A stretch of DNA of 64,000 bases from Pseudomonadota bacterium (GCA_016720075.1 JADJXW010000020.1:372001-436000); one strand, 5' to 3'. Shown: positions 1-9,524, counted from the stretch's first letter. Numbers and translations: made by a program. The notes: generated from the sequence alone by a model not told the origin.

Positions 1-180
1 CACGAAGATGATCCGGTAGACATCGCTCTGGAAGTAATCGGCCGGCGCCAGCACCAGCCCGCCGTACAGGCCGACGGCCAGCAGCACCAGCGAGATGCCG
101 AGGAACCACGGCGCCCACCGTCCCGCGAAACGGTAGAAATACGGCGGTGAGCCGAAGCGATGGAACCACACCCAGTTCAT
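1..180 (-). CDS. ccmC: Heme exporter protein CcmC (N-terminal 60 residues, cut by window edge)
   Basis: CcmC is the inner-membrane, heme-handling component of system I cytochrome c maturation; it loads heme onto CcmE. The visible N-terminus begins MNWVWFHRFGSPPYFYRFA, the family's usual opening, followed by the first membrane helix. The ATG at 178-180 lies 10 nt after the ccmB stop, so it belongs to the ccmA-B-C operon. The tryptophan-rich heme-binding loop would be beyond the left edge and cannot be checked. Confidence 0.93.
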   Translation of the reverse strand, partial: MNWVWFHRFGSPPYFYRFAGRWAPWFLGISLVLLAVGLYGGLVLAPADYFQSDVYRIIFV

Positions 181-190
181 GATCGAGAGT

Positions 191-880
191 CTACTCCAGG
201 CTGATACGCACGGCCGCCGCCGCGGCCAGCGGCGCCAGCGTCAGCGACAACGCACCGATCGCAGCCAGCAGGTACAGCGCGCTGGCCGCCTCGTCACCGG
301 CGATGGCCAGTTGCGTGGCACGCGCCCCGAACACCAGCACCGGCATCACCAGCGGCAGCACCAGCAGCGACAGCAGCGCGCCGCCGCTGCGCGCGCCCAG
401 CGTGAGCCCGGCGCCGATCGCGCCGATGAGGCTCAGCGACACGCTTCCCAGGAGCAGCGCTACGCAGACCCCCGGCAGAGCCTGCGGCGGCGCACCCAGG
501 CTCAATGCTGCCAGCGGCCCCACCAGCACCAGCGGCAGGCCGGTGAGCAGCCAGTGCGTGGCCGTCTTGGCCACCAGCAGCGCAGTGAACGACTGACCAG
601 ACACCAGATACTGTTCCAAAGTTCCATCGCGACGGTCTTCCCGGAACAGGAATTCCAGCGCCAGCAGCGAAGAAAGCAGCAGCGTCACCCACAACGCTGC
701 CGGAGCAAGCTGCCGCAGGCGCGAGGGTTCTGGATCGACTGCCAGCGGAAACAGCACCGTCACCAGCACGAAGAACGCCAGCGGCTGCAGCCACTCGCCG
801 GGCCGGCGCACGGCCAGCAGCAGATCCCGGCGCAATACGGCCAGGGCCGCGCTGGCGGTGGATGCGCGGGAAGCGCTCAT
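191..880 (-). CDS. ccmB: Heme exporter protein CcmB (ABC permease)
   Basis: Membrane permease of the CcmABCD complex that releases holo-CcmE during cytochrome c maturation in the inner membrane. The 229-residue product matches the usual length of about 220 and shows about six hydrophobic segments after a short cytoplasmic start, with the family-typical stretch LFREDRRDGTLEQYLVSG near residue 90. I chose the ATG at 878-880 because it overlaps the ccmA stop as ATGA, a translational-coupling arrangement. An upstream alternative at 904 would add eight residues not typical of the family. Confidence 0.93.
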   Translation of the reverse strand: MSASRASTASAALAVLRRDLLLAVRRPGEWLQPLAFFVLVTVLFPLAVDPEPSRLRQLAPAALWVTLLLSSLLALEFLFREDRRDGTLEQYLVSGQSFTALLVAKTATHWLLTGLPLVLVGPLAALSLGAPPQALPGVCVALLLGSVSLSLIGAIGAGLTLGARSGGALLSLLVLPLVMPVLVFGARATQLAIAGDEAASALYLLAAIGALSLTLAPLAAAAAVRISLE

Positions 881-1506
881 GCGGGGTCCGAGGGGGATTG
901 CCACAGGCGGCAGTGTGCCTGTGGCAGCGCCAGGGCGTGATGTGTCGCCAGAATCGCGGCGCCGCCGCTTTCCATATGTGCCTTAAGAAGTGCTTCAAGA
1001 ACCGCCTGTCCCGCAGCATCGAGGTTGGACGCGGGCTCATCCAGCAGCCACAGCTTCGCGTCCCACAGCGACAGGCGCGCCAGCGCCACGCGCCGCTGCT
1101 GTCCGGCCGACAGCGAGCGGACCGGCTGCCGCGGATCGATCTTCGACAGCCCCACCGAATCGAGCGCGGCCTGCAGCGGGACTTCGCCACGCGGCACGCG
1201 CAGCGCGCAGGCGAAACGCAGGTTCTCGAGCGCCGTGAGGTCGGCCTTCAGCGCGGTGTCGTGCCCCAGGTAGGCCATGTCCCAGTGGAATGCATCACGA
1301 TCGGCGCGCACGGACACGCCGCCCCAGCGTATCTGCCCCTCCTCGGCGTGCAGGAAGCCGGCCAGGCAGCGCAGCAGCGAGGTCTTGCCAGTGCCATTGG
1401 GCCACAACAGCTGCAACGTCGAGCCCGGATCGAGCGCGAACGACAGCCCGCGCAGCAGATGCCGATCGCCGCGCCAGAGGTGCAGTTTGTGGACTTCAAG
1501 TCTCAA
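877..1506 (-). CDS. ccmA: Cytochrome c maturation ATP-binding protein CcmA, altered Walker A, TTG start
   Basis: ATPase of the CcmAB transporter used in heme ligation to apocytochromes. Visible are an ABC signature (LSAGQQRRVALARL), Walker B (LWLLDEP) and the switch His in THH. The Walker A reads WPNGTGKT (residues 35-42), so the invariant first Gly is Trp; one base (position 1404) would restore GPNGTGKT. No ATG or GTG lies between the tRNA-Leu gene and the conserved RLEVHKLHL start, so I place the start at TTG 1504-1506, which gives 209 residues and aligns with E. coli CcmA. This start is only 3 nt from the tRNA CCA end, leaving no separate ribosome site outside the tRNA. Confidence 0.88.
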   Translation of the reverse strand: MRLEVHKLHLWRGDRHLLRGLSFALDPGSTLQLLWPNGTGKTSLLRCLAGFLHAEEGQIRWGGVSVRADRDAFHWDMAYLGHDTALKADLTALENLRFACALRVPRGEVPLQAALDSVGLSKIDPRQPVRSLSAGQQRRVALARLSLWDAKLWLLDEPASNLDAAGQAVLEALLKAHMESGGAAILATHHALALPQAHCRLWQSPSDPA

Positions 1507-1509
1507 GTT

Positions 1510-1596
1510 TGGTGCGGACGGCGGGACTCGAACCCGCACTCCCCTGCGGGAAGCAGATTTTAAGTCTGCTGCGTCTACCAGTTTCGCCACGTCCGC
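1510..1596 (-). tRNA. leuZ: tRNA-Leu (UAA)
   Basis: An 87-nt tRNA with 7-bp acceptor stem (GCGGACG/CGTCCGC), a long variable arm as expected for leucine, T-arm GGTTCGAGTCC and an encoded CCA (1510-1512). The anticodon loop CTTAAAA gives UAA. In E. coli the UAA isoacceptor (leuZ) follows pgsA-glyW-cysT; here the same order holds, but a protein gene lies between tRNA-Cys and this tRNA. Confidence 0.97.
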
Positions 1597-1707
1597 CCAA
1601 GCCTGCTTGAAACTGCAGGTCACGCGTGCGGGCACCAGCCGAGGATTATGGCCCAACAGGGCCGACACCATGGAAAAAGCTGCACCCGGCGACGACAATG
1701 CGGCTCC

Positions 1708-2520
1708 ATGCAAAAGCCAGCCCGGACTCTGCTCACACTTCTGCTGGTTGTTTCCTCATTGGGCTGCATCGCCGGCGCGCCGGATGTGCGTTCACGCTCG
1801 GTGCTGGTCTGGGACCGCGCCGAAGGGCGGGAACTGTTCGCCCGCGGCGCCGACCAGGCCGTGCCCATCGCATCGATCACCAAGCTGATGACTGCGCTGG
1901 TGGTGCTGGATGCGCGCCAGCCGCTGGACGAGCGACTGAAGGTCACCGCCCAAGACCGAATCCGGGGCCGCGGCGGCGCATCGCGCATCCCCGTGGGCGC
2001 CGTGCTGACGCGCGCCGACCTGCTGCGCCTGGCGCTGATGTCCTCCGAGAACCTGGCCGCGAATGTGCTGGGTCGCAACTACCCCGGTGGCAAGCCTGCC
2101 TTCATCCGCGCCATGAACGCCAGGGCCGTGCAACTGGGCATGTCACGCAGCCGTTTCGTCGATCCGGCGGGGCTTTCAGGCAGCAACGTGGCCAGCGCGC
2201 GCGATGTGAGCCGGCTGGTGATGGCGGCAAGCCAGCACCCCCGCATCCGGGAATTTTCAACGGCGGAACGCCACGCGGTGGCGCTGGGCAAGCGACAGCT
2301 GGAATTCCGCAATACCGACTCGCTGGTGCGCGATCCGGGCTGGGAAGTGGTAGTCCAGAAGACCGGCTTCCTCACCGAAGCCGGCAAGTGCCTCGCACTG
2401 CAGGCGCGCATCCAGGGGCGCGACGTGGTGATCGTGCTGCTGAATTCCTGGGGCAAGTACACGCGTGTGGCCGACGCGCGCCGGATCCGCAAGTGGATGG
2501 AATCCCGGGCTGGAGGCTAG
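1708..2520 (+). CDS. pbpG: Exported D-alanyl-D-alanine endopeptidase (PBP7 type, peptidase S11)
   Basis: Low-molecular-weight penicillin-binding protein that cleaves D-Ala-DAP cross-links in periplasmic peptidoglycan. All three active-site motifs are present: SITK (Ser56-Lys59), SEN (Ser113-Asn115) and KTG (218-220). The ATG at 1708 gives 270 residues with a cleavable hydrophobic leader ending near AGA-PD; starts further upstream would add an arginine-rich tail without signal character. The product lacks the C-terminal domain of PBP5, as PBP7 does. The gene runs opposite to its neighbours, between tRNA-Leu and tRNA-Cys, and its last 10 bases, including the stop, lie in the tRNA-Cys gene. Confidence 0.92.
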   Translation: MQKPARTLLTLLLVVSSLGCIAGAPDVRSRSVLVWDRAEGRELFARGADQAVPIASITKLMTALVVLDARQPLDERLKVTAQDRIRGRGGASRIPVGAVLTRADLLRLALMSSENLAANVLGRNYPGGKPAFIRAMNARAVQLGMSRSRFVDPAGLSGSNVASARDVSRLVMAASQHPRIREFSTAERHAVALGKRQLEFRNTDSLVRDPGWEVVVQKTGFLTEAGKCLALQARIQGRDVVIVLLNSWGKYTRVADARRIRKWMESRAGG

Positions 2521-2584
2521 GGTCGGAATCGAACCGGCGTACACGGCTTTGCAGGCCGCTGCATGACCACTCTGCCACCTAGCC
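2511..2584 (-). tRNA. cysT: tRNA-Cys (GCA)
   Basis: A 74-nt cloverleaf with acceptor GGCTAGG/CCTAGCC, discriminator U as required for tRNA-Cys, encoded CCA, and anticodon loop CTGCAAA (GCA). Its 3' acceptor strand and CCA overlap the end of the convergent pbpG-type gene. It lies 12 nt from tRNA-Gly and is probably processed from the same pgsA-derived transcript. Confidence 0.97.
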
Positions 2585-2596
2585 GTCGGGAAAATC

Positions 2597-2672
2597 TGGA
2601 GCGGGAAACGAGGCTCGAACTCGCGACCTCAACCTTGGCAAGGTTGCGCTCTACCAACTGAGCTATTCCCGC
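2597..2672 (-). tRNA. glyW: tRNA-Gly (GCC)
   Basis: A 76-nt tRNA with acceptor GCGGGAA/TTCCCGC, D-arm AGCTCAGTTGGTAGAGC, anticodon loop TTGCCAA (GCC) and encoded CCA at 2597-2599. It follows pgsA by 74 nt, the same position as E. coli glyW. Confidence 0.98.
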
Positions 2673-2746
2673 ATCAAAGAGGGCGCAGATTGTAGTTTCC
2701 GCCCCGCCCAAGTCAAGCAATCCGGTCCGAAAAATCCTCCGGGGAT

Positions 2747-3325
2747 TCACTCCCGTGCGGTAAGCACCGGCCAGGCGGCCCTCAGGTAGGCCACCATGGA
2801 CCACAACGTGAGGCCCGCCGCCAGGACCGTCAGGTACAGGCCGATGCGGTAGATGGGCAGGCCGAGGATGTCCCAGCGGTACAGCATCATCGCCAGGCCC
2901 ACCATCTGCAGGATGGTCTTGTACTTGCCGAGCGACGAAACCGCCACGCGCGTGCGCTCGCCCAGCTCGGCCATCCATTCGCGCAGCGCCGAGATGGCGA
3001 TCTCGCGGCCGATGATGACGCAGGCGGCCAGCACGATGATGTACCGCGGGTCGCTGCCGGCCGGCGGCGCCTTGCTCACCAGCAGCACCAGCGCCACGGC
3101 CACGATGAGCTTGTCGGCCACCGGATCCAGGAACGCCCCCAGGCGGCTGGTGAGGTTCATGCGCCGGGCGAGGTAGCCATCGAGCGAATCGGTGATGGAA
3201 GCCGCGGCGAACAGCAGTCCCGCCGCCGGATCGGCCCAGTGGTAGGGCGAGTAGAAAAGCACGACCACCAGCGGCACCGCGAGGATGCGCAGCCAGGTGA
3301 GTATGTTGGGCAGGTTCCAGGCCAT
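2747..3325 (-). CDS. pgsA: CDP-diacylglycerol--glycerol-3-phosphate 3-phosphatidyltransferase
   Basis: Makes phosphatidylglycerol phosphate from CDP-diacylglycerol and glycerol-3-phosphate, the committed step to the anionic phospholipids PG and cardiolipin. The 192-residue membrane protein carries the CDP-alcohol phosphotransferase motif D-G-x2-A-R-x8-G-x3-D-x3-D at residues 49-71, plus Asp46. About five to six hydrophobic helices are visible. It starts 18 nt after the uvrC stop, and the uvrC-pgsA-tRNA order supports the assignment. Confidence 0.96.
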   Translation of the reverse strand: MAWNLPNILTWLRILAVPLVVVLFYSPYHWADPAAGLLFAAASITDSLDGYLARRMNLTSRLGAFLDPVADKLIVAVALVLLVSKAPPAGSDPRYIIVLAACVIIGREIAISALREWMAELGERTRVAVSSLGKYKTILQMVGLAMMLYRWDILGLPIYRIGLYLTVLAAGLTLWSMVAYLRAAWPVLTARE

Positions 3326-3343
3326 CTTGGATATTTCGGTGCG

Positions 3344-5170
3344 TCAGGCGCCGGGATGCAGGTGATCATAAATGACGCGGGCCAGCACCGGGCCGATTCC
3401 GGATACCTGCGCCAGGTCATTCGCACCCGCCCGCAGCACGCCCTGCAGGCCACCAAAATGCTGCAGCAGGGCCTTGCGCTTGGCCGGACCCAACCCGGGC
3501 ACCGTCTCGAGCACCGACTCCTGGTGACGCCGCGCGCGCTTGCGACGATGCCCCTGGATCGCGAAGCGGTGGGCCTCGTCGCGCACGCGCTGGATCACGC
3601 GCAGCGCGGGGGAATCCGGGGGCAGCGTGAGCGTGCGGCCGGAATCGGCGCGAAAGAGCTTTTCCTGGCCCGCGCGGCGGTCGGGCCCCTTGGAAACGCC
3701 GATGACCAGCAGGTCGTTGAAACCCAGCTCGCGCAGCACCGGCACGACGGCGCCCACCTGCCCTGCGCCACCGTCGATCAGCAGCAGATCCGGGCAGGGC
3801 GTTTCGCCAGCGCGCACCCGCGTGAAGCGACGGCCAACGGCCTCGGCCAGCGCGCCGTAGTCATCGCCACCGGCCACCGTGGCGATGTTGAAGCGGCGGT
3901 ATTCCTTGCGCGCGATGCCCTCGGTGGTGAACACCACGCAGGAGGCCACCGTGCCCTCGCCTCCGGTGTGGCTGATGTCGAAGCACTCGATGCGCGCCGG
4001 CGCGGCCGGCAGGTCCAGCGCCTCGCGCAGGTTATCGAGCAGCGCCGCGGCATCGGCGCTGCGCGCGCGGCGCATCCGCAGCGCCTGCCCGGCGTTCTCG
4101 ATGGCCGCTTCCACCCAGCGCGCCGCGATGCCCCGGGCCGGGCGTGAAACCTTCACCTGCCGCCCCTGCTGGCGCGACAGCGCCTCTGCAATCGCCGCCT
4201 CGTCCGGCAGCGCCAGGTTCACTCGCACCTCGGCCGGGGCCTCCTCGCGCGCGTAGTGCTGCAGCAGGAACGAGGCCAGCACCTCTTCCTCGTTGCCCGG
4301 CGCGCGCGGAAAGAAACTGGTCGTGCCCAGGCTGCGGCCGCCGCGAACGATCAGCGCGCTGACGGCATAGTCACCCGGCTCACCGCTGATGGCGAAGGCA
4401 TCCACGTCGCGACCGGTGCCGGCATCGATGGACTGCTCGGCCTGCAGTTTGCGCAGCGCCACCAGCTGGTCGCGCAGCATTGCCGCGCGCTCGAAGTCCA
4501 GCTGCTCCGAGGCATCCTGCATGCGTTTTTCCAGCGCCCGCGTCACATCGCTGTCGCGCCCATCCAGCACCATGACGGCCGCGTCCACATCCCTGGCATA
4601 GGCTGCCGCATCGATCAGCCCCACGCAGGGCGCCGAGCAGCGGCCGATCTGGTGCTGCAGGCAGGGGCGTGTGCGGTGCGCGAAGAAGCTGTCCCTGCAG
4701 TTGCGCAGGCGGAACAGCTTCTGCAGCTGGTGCAGCGCCGAACGCACGGCGCGCGCATCGGGAAACGGGCCGAAGTAGCGGCTGCCGGCATGACGCGGCC
4801 CGCGATACACCGTGAGGCGGGGAAACGGATGCTCGTGAAGCTGGATGTAGGGAAAGGTCTTGTCGTCGCGCAGGATGATGTTGAAGCGCGGCCGGTGTTC
4901 CTTTATGAGGTTGAACTCCAGCAGCAGCGCCTCGGTCTCGGACTCCGTGACCGTCACTTCGACATGCCGGATGAGCTTCACCAGCGCCTCGACCTTCGGC
5001 GCGAGGCGTGACTGCTGGAAGTAGCTGCCCACGCGATCGCGCAGGCTAGAGGCCTTGCCCACGTACAGCAGCGCTTCCGGATCGGGCCCGGGCACGCCGT
5101 ACATGCGGTACACGCCGGGACGGCGCGGCAGCGTTGCCGCGAATTGCCGCCCGTCGAATTCCGGCGCCAG
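3344..5170 (-). CDS. uvrC: Excinuclease ABC subunit C, probable CTG start
   Basis: Nuclease subunit of UvrABC nucleotide excision repair; it makes both incisions around a lesion. Seen in order: a GIY-YIG domain (PGVYRMYG... LLYVGKA), a UVR coiled motif, the RNase H-like C-terminal nuclease region (CFDISHTGGEGTVASCVVF, LLIDGGAGQV) and tandem helix-hairpin-helix repeats (VPGLGPAKRKALL, VSGIGPVL). A GTG at 5111-5113 would begin inside the GIY motif and delete its Gly. In-frame coding continues upstream (APEFDGRQFAATLPRRPG) and aligns with E. coli UvrC if translation starts at CTG 5168-5170, with GGAAG about 8 nt before it. That gives 608 residues against 610 in E. coli. Confidence 0.95.
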   Translation of the reverse strand: MAPEFDGRQFAATLPRRPGVYRMYGVPGPDPEALLYVGKASSLRDRVGSYFQQSRLAPKVEALVKLIRHVEVTVTESETEALLLEFNLIKEHRPRFNIILRDDKTFPYIQLHEHPFPRLTVYRGPRHAGSRYFGPFPDARAVRSALHQLQKLFRLRNCRDSFFAHRTRPCLQHQIGRCSAPCVGLIDAAAYARDVDAAVMVLDGRDSDVTRALEKRMQDASEQLDFERAAMLRDQLVALRKLQAEQSIDAGTGRDVDAFAISGEPGDYAVSALIVRGGRSLGTTSFFPRAPGNEEEVLASFLLQHYAREEAPAEVRVNLALPDEAAIAEALSRQQGRQVKVSRPARGIAARWVEAAIENAGQALRMRRARSADAAALLDNLREALDLPAAPARIECFDISHTGGEGTVASCVVFTTEGIARKEYRRFNIATVAGGDDYGALAEAVGRRFTRVRAGETPCPDLLLIDGGAGQVGAVVPVLRELGFNDLLVIGVSKGPDRRAGQEKLFRADSGRTLTLPPDSPALRVIQRVRDEAHRFAIQGHRRKRARRHQESVLETVPGLGPAKRKALLQHFGGLQGVLRAGANDLAQVSGIGPVLARVIYDHLHPGA

Positions 5171-5175
5171 GGATC

Positions 5176-6531
<1,356 letters not shown>

Positions 6532-6540
6532 CCGCCCATG

Positions 6541-7896
6541 CTACCTCAAGCGCCCGGGCAGCCGCAGTTCAAGGCGGGCGCCACCCAGCGGCGAATCTGC
6601 GAGCGATAACGCCCCGCCGTACATCTCGGCCATGTCACGCACCATGGCGAGCCCCAGGCCATGTCCCGGCGTGGCCTCGTCGGCCCTGGCGCCGCGCTGC
6701 AATACCCTGTCGCGGTCAGCTTCCGGCACGCCGGGGCCGTCATCATCGACCACCACGCGCAGCTTCTGGCCAGCGCCAACGCCCGACTGCAGCAGCGCGG
6801 TCACGCGCACCTTCGACCGGCACCACTTGCAGGCGTTGTCCATCAGGTTGCCCAGCGCCTCGAGCAGGTCATCGCGGTCGCCCACGAACTGCATATCGGC
6901 GGGCACCGACAGCTCGAGCGAGAAATCCTTCTGGGCATGCGCCTTGAGCAGCGCACCACGCAGATCCTGCGCGATCGGCAATACATCGACGGCGCGGCGA
7001 CCCACGCTGGCTCCGCCACTGGTGACGGCGCGGCGCAGCTGGTGCTCGACGATGGCTGTCATGCGATCCACCTGCTCGTTCACCTGCGCCGCGCCGGGCG
7101 CGCCGGCGCCAAAGCTGGCGCGCAGCACGGCCAGCGGCGTCTTCAGGCTGTGCGCCAGGTTCCCCAGCGTGTCGCGGTAGCGCTCGATGCGCGTCCGCTC
7201 CGAGGTAAGCAGCGTGTTGAGGTTGGCCACGACGCCATCGAGCTCGCTCGGCCAGCGCTCATCCAGGCTGTCGCGCTCGCCACGCTCCATGGACTGGATC
7301 TGCCAGGCCAGCCGCCGCAATGGCGCCAGCGCCCAGCGCAGCAGCAGCGCCAGCGCCGCGAGCAGCGAGACCGCCAGCACGCTGAAACCCTTGACCAGTC
7401 CGCGACGAAATTCGCTGATCTGGTTCGTCATGGGTTGCAGGTCGGCTGCCACCGTGAACGTCAGTTCGCGGGGCTGGCCGTTCTCCTCCCACGAAATCCC
7501 GCGGCTCTCCGCCGCCAGGCGCGCGCCGCGCGAATCCGTGAGATAGCGGAACTCGCGCGCGCCGGGCTCCTGCGGTGGACCGAACTCCTGCAGGCTGCCG
7601 GTGGCCGAAGGGGAGCGCCAGAATGTGGTGCCGCCGTTCTCGCTGACCGCTGCATACAACCCCGAACCCGGCGTGGCCAGCCGCGATTCGGCATCGGGCA
7701 GTCGCGGCACGATGTGGCCTTCGTCGTCAGGCTCGGCCGAAGCCACCAGCGCGCGCAGTTGCGCATCGAGCAGCTCACGCAGGGAATTTTCGGCCACCAC
7801 GCGAAACCGCGCGTCCAGAACCTCGGCCATCACGCCGAAGAACAGCAGCAGCAGCACCGTCACCGAGATCAGCAGGCGCTGGCTGACCGATCGCAT
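6541..7896 (-). CDS. Sensor histidine kinase, PhoQ-like
   Basis: Inner-membrane two-component sensor of 451 residues. It has an N-terminal helix (about 8-22), a periplasmic sensor region (about 25-165), a second helix (about 168-188), a HAMP-like linker, the phospho-acceptor His249 in GNLAHSLKTPL, an N box (LMDNACKWC), and the G1/G2 boxes DDDGPGV and GHGLGLAMV. The unusual HSLKTPL form of the H-box and the DNACKW N-box resemble the PhoQ group. The gene lies 20 nt behind its response regulator. The stimulus cannot be read; PhoQ relatives sense divalent cations or envelope stress. Confidence 0.9.
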   Translation of the reverse strand: MRSVSQRLLISVTVLLLLFFGVMAEVLDARFRVVAENSLRELLDAQLRALVASAEPDDEGHIVPRLPDAESRLATPGSGLYAAVSENGGTTFWRSPSATGSLQEFGPPQEPGAREFRYLTDSRGARLAAESRGISWEENGQPRELTFTVAADLQPMTNQISEFRRGLVKGFSVLAVSLLAALALLLRWALAPLRRLAWQIQSMERGERDSLDERWPSELDGVVANLNTLLTSERTRIERYRDTLGNLAHSLKTPLAVLRASFGAGAPGAAQVNEQVDRMTAIVEHQLRRAVTSGGASVGRRAVDVLPIAQDLRGALLKAHAQKDFSLELSVPADMQFVGDRDDLLEALGNLMDNACKWCRSKVRVTALLQSGVGAGQKLRVVVDDDGPGVPEADRDRVLQRGARADEATPGHGLGLAMVRDMAEMYGGALSLADSPLGGARLELRLPGRLR

Positions 7897-7916
7897 GGGA
7901 TAGGGACGCGCGCCCT

Positions 7917-8600
7917 TTAGCCGGCGTTGCGCGAAAGCACGAAGCGATAGCCGCGGCCGCGAAGCGTCTCGATGGGTTTGATGCGATCGTCCGGATCGAG
8001 CTTGCGGCGCAGCCGGCCGATGAACACCTCGATCACGTTGCTGTCGCGCTCGAAATCCTGCTCATAGAGCTGCTCGGTCAGGTCGGTCTTGGAGATGACC
8101 TCGCCGGCCTTGAGCATCAGGTGCTCGAGAATGCGGTATTCGAAGGTGGTCAGCTCCACCGCCGCGCCTTCGACGCTCACCGTCTGCGCGCGCGTGTCGA
8201 GCGTGATGGGCCCGCACGACAGCGAGGAAGACGCCCAGCCGCCGCTTCGCCGCAGCAGCGCCTGCAGGCGTGCCAGCACCTCTTCGAAGTGATAGGGCTT
8301 GGCCACGTAGTCATCGGCGCCGGCATCAAGTCCCTCGACCTTGTCCTGCCAGCGATCTCGCGCGGTGAGGATGAGAATCGGGAAGCGCCTGTCCTTGGCC
8401 CGCCAGCGCCGGATCACCTCGAGGCCCGGCAGCTTCGGCAACCCCAGGTCGACCACCGCCACGTCGATGGGGTATTCGAGGCCTGCGAACAGCCCCTCTT
8501 CGCCATCGGCGGCAACATCCACCGTGAAGCCCGCCTTGGCGAGCTCTTCGCGCAGTCCTTCGCGTAGCGCGGCTTCGTCTTCGATGATGAGGGCTCGCAT
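7917..8600 (-). CDS. OmpR/PhoP-family response regulator
   Basis: Transcription factor partner of the adjacent sensor kinase. The receiver domain (about 1-115) has the acidic pair ED at 7-8, phospho-acceptor Asp51 (VVDLGLP), the Thr of LTARD and the Lys of AKPYHFEE. The winged-helix DNA-binding domain follows, ending FIGRLRRKLDPDD... TLRGRGYRF. The ATG at 8598-8600 sits 1 nt after the upstream PepSY gene's stop (TGAcATG) and gives a standard 227-residue product; upstream extensions would run through the PepSY gene. Confidence 0.93.
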   Translation of the reverse strand: MRALIIEDEAALREGLREELAKAGFTVDVAADGEEGLFAGLEYPIDVAVVDLGLPKLPGLEVIRRWRAKDRRFPILILTARDRWQDKVEGLDAGADDYVAKPYHFEEVLARLQALLRRSGGWASSSLSCGPITLDTRAQTVSVEGAAVELTTFEYRILEHLMLKAGEVISKTDLTEQLYEQDFERDSNVIEVFIGRLRRKLDPDDRIKPIETLRGRGYRFVLSRNAG

Positions 8601-8601
8601 G

Positions 8602-8970
8602 TCAGCTTCCGGTGCGCGAATCCACGCGCACGGTCCAGACGCGGCCTTCGTCGGACAGCAGCCGCAGTTCGTAGACGCAGCGTCCATCGTCCTGCACCAC
8701 GTTGGCTTTGACCACGCGGGCCTTGTGCCGCCGTTCGATGGAAGCGATGGCTTCGTCCAGCGAGAAACCGGGGCAGCGGCCGGGCGCCTCGCGGCGCGGT
8801 TCATCGCTGTCGGCGATTCGCTTGCGGTCCTTGTCTTTCTTGCCCGCGTGCGCCGGCAGCGCCAGCACCGTCGCCAACACGATGGCGATCAGGGACAGCA
8901 GCAAGGCCGGGCGGCGAATCGCTGCCCGGCCCCTGTTTCCGTCACTGCGCGGAATTGCTCCCTGGGGCAT
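8602..8970 (-). CDS. Small PepSY-domain periplasmic protein
   Basis: A 122-residue protein with a membrane leader at about 23-42 ending AHA, then a basic linker and a single PepSY-like domain (FSLDEAIASIERRHKARVV... VYELRLLSDEGRVWTVRVDSRTG). Small PepSY proteins are commonly encoded directly before PhoP/PhoQ-type systems and are presumed to act in the periplasm as modulators. The single-base gap to the response regulator indicates one operon. Its exact role is unknown; modulation of the sensor is inference from context. Confidence 0.82.
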   Translation of the reverse strand: MPQGAIPRSDGNRGRAAIRRPALLLSLIAIVLATVLALPAHAGKKDKDRKRIADSDEPRREAPGRCPGFSLDEAIASIERRHKARVVKANVVQDDGRCVYELRLLSDEGRVWTVRVDSRTGS

Positions 8971-8987
8971 CTGCGTATCGTACGTGA

Positions 8988-9524
8988 TCAGCCCAGCGGA
9001 TGGACATCGACTGCCACCCGGATGTAGCGGCCGGGTTCATGTGGCAGGCGGGTCACGCCACGGCGACCGTCATAGACATAGGTCACCCGGTAGCCCGAGA
9101 CGCGCTCCTCGAAGCGTTCCTCGTGGTGGGTCTGGCAGCGCTGCACTTCCTCGTAGCGCGGCGCCCGGGCGTCGCGACGGGCCGCCTCGCTGCCCAGCAC
9201 CGCGCCGACGAAGGCGCCGCCCAGCGTGGCCGCGCGACGCCCGTCTCCGCGACCGATGTTGTTGCCGATCAGCGCGCCCACGGCGCCACCGACAATCGCG
9301 GCGCTGGTCTTGTCGGCGTAGCCGCGCTCACGGGACTCGACCCAGCAGTTCTCGACCGGCACCGTGTAGCGCACGTGCTCGATCATCGGTTCCACGGCCA
9401 CCACGCGCGCATAGGTCTCGTGTCCGCGATCATGGTTGCGGCCGCGACGGCCCGAATCCGCGAGCGCAGCCTGCGACAGCGCGAGGGCCAGTACCGCACC
9501 GGTAGTCAGAATCCTGCTGTTCAT
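8988..9524 (-). CDS. Glycine-zipper 2TM envelope protein (17-kDa surface-antigen type)
   Basis: A 178-residue exported protein: signal peptide of about 21 residues ending ALA, a basic/acidic linker, then a glycine-zipper pair (AAIVGGAVGALIGNNIG and AATLGGAFVGAVLGSEAA) and a C-terminal beta-rich part (EERVSGYRVTYVYDGRRG) typical of outer-membrane-associated glycine-zipper proteins. The start at ATG 9522-9524 is fixed by an AGGAGG ribosome site 9 nt upstream. No lipobox Cys follows the leader. It lies 17 nt before the PepSY gene and may belong to the same envelope-stress transcript. Confidence 0.85.
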   Translation of the reverse strand: MNSRILTTGAVLALALSQAALADSGRRGRNHDRGHETYARVVAVEPMIEHVRYTVPVENCWVESRERGYADKTSAAIVGGAVGALIGNNIGRGDGRRAATLGGAFVGAVLGSEAARRDARAPRYEEVQRCQTHHEERFEERVSGYRVTYVYDGRRGVTRLPHEPGRYIRVAVDVHPLG

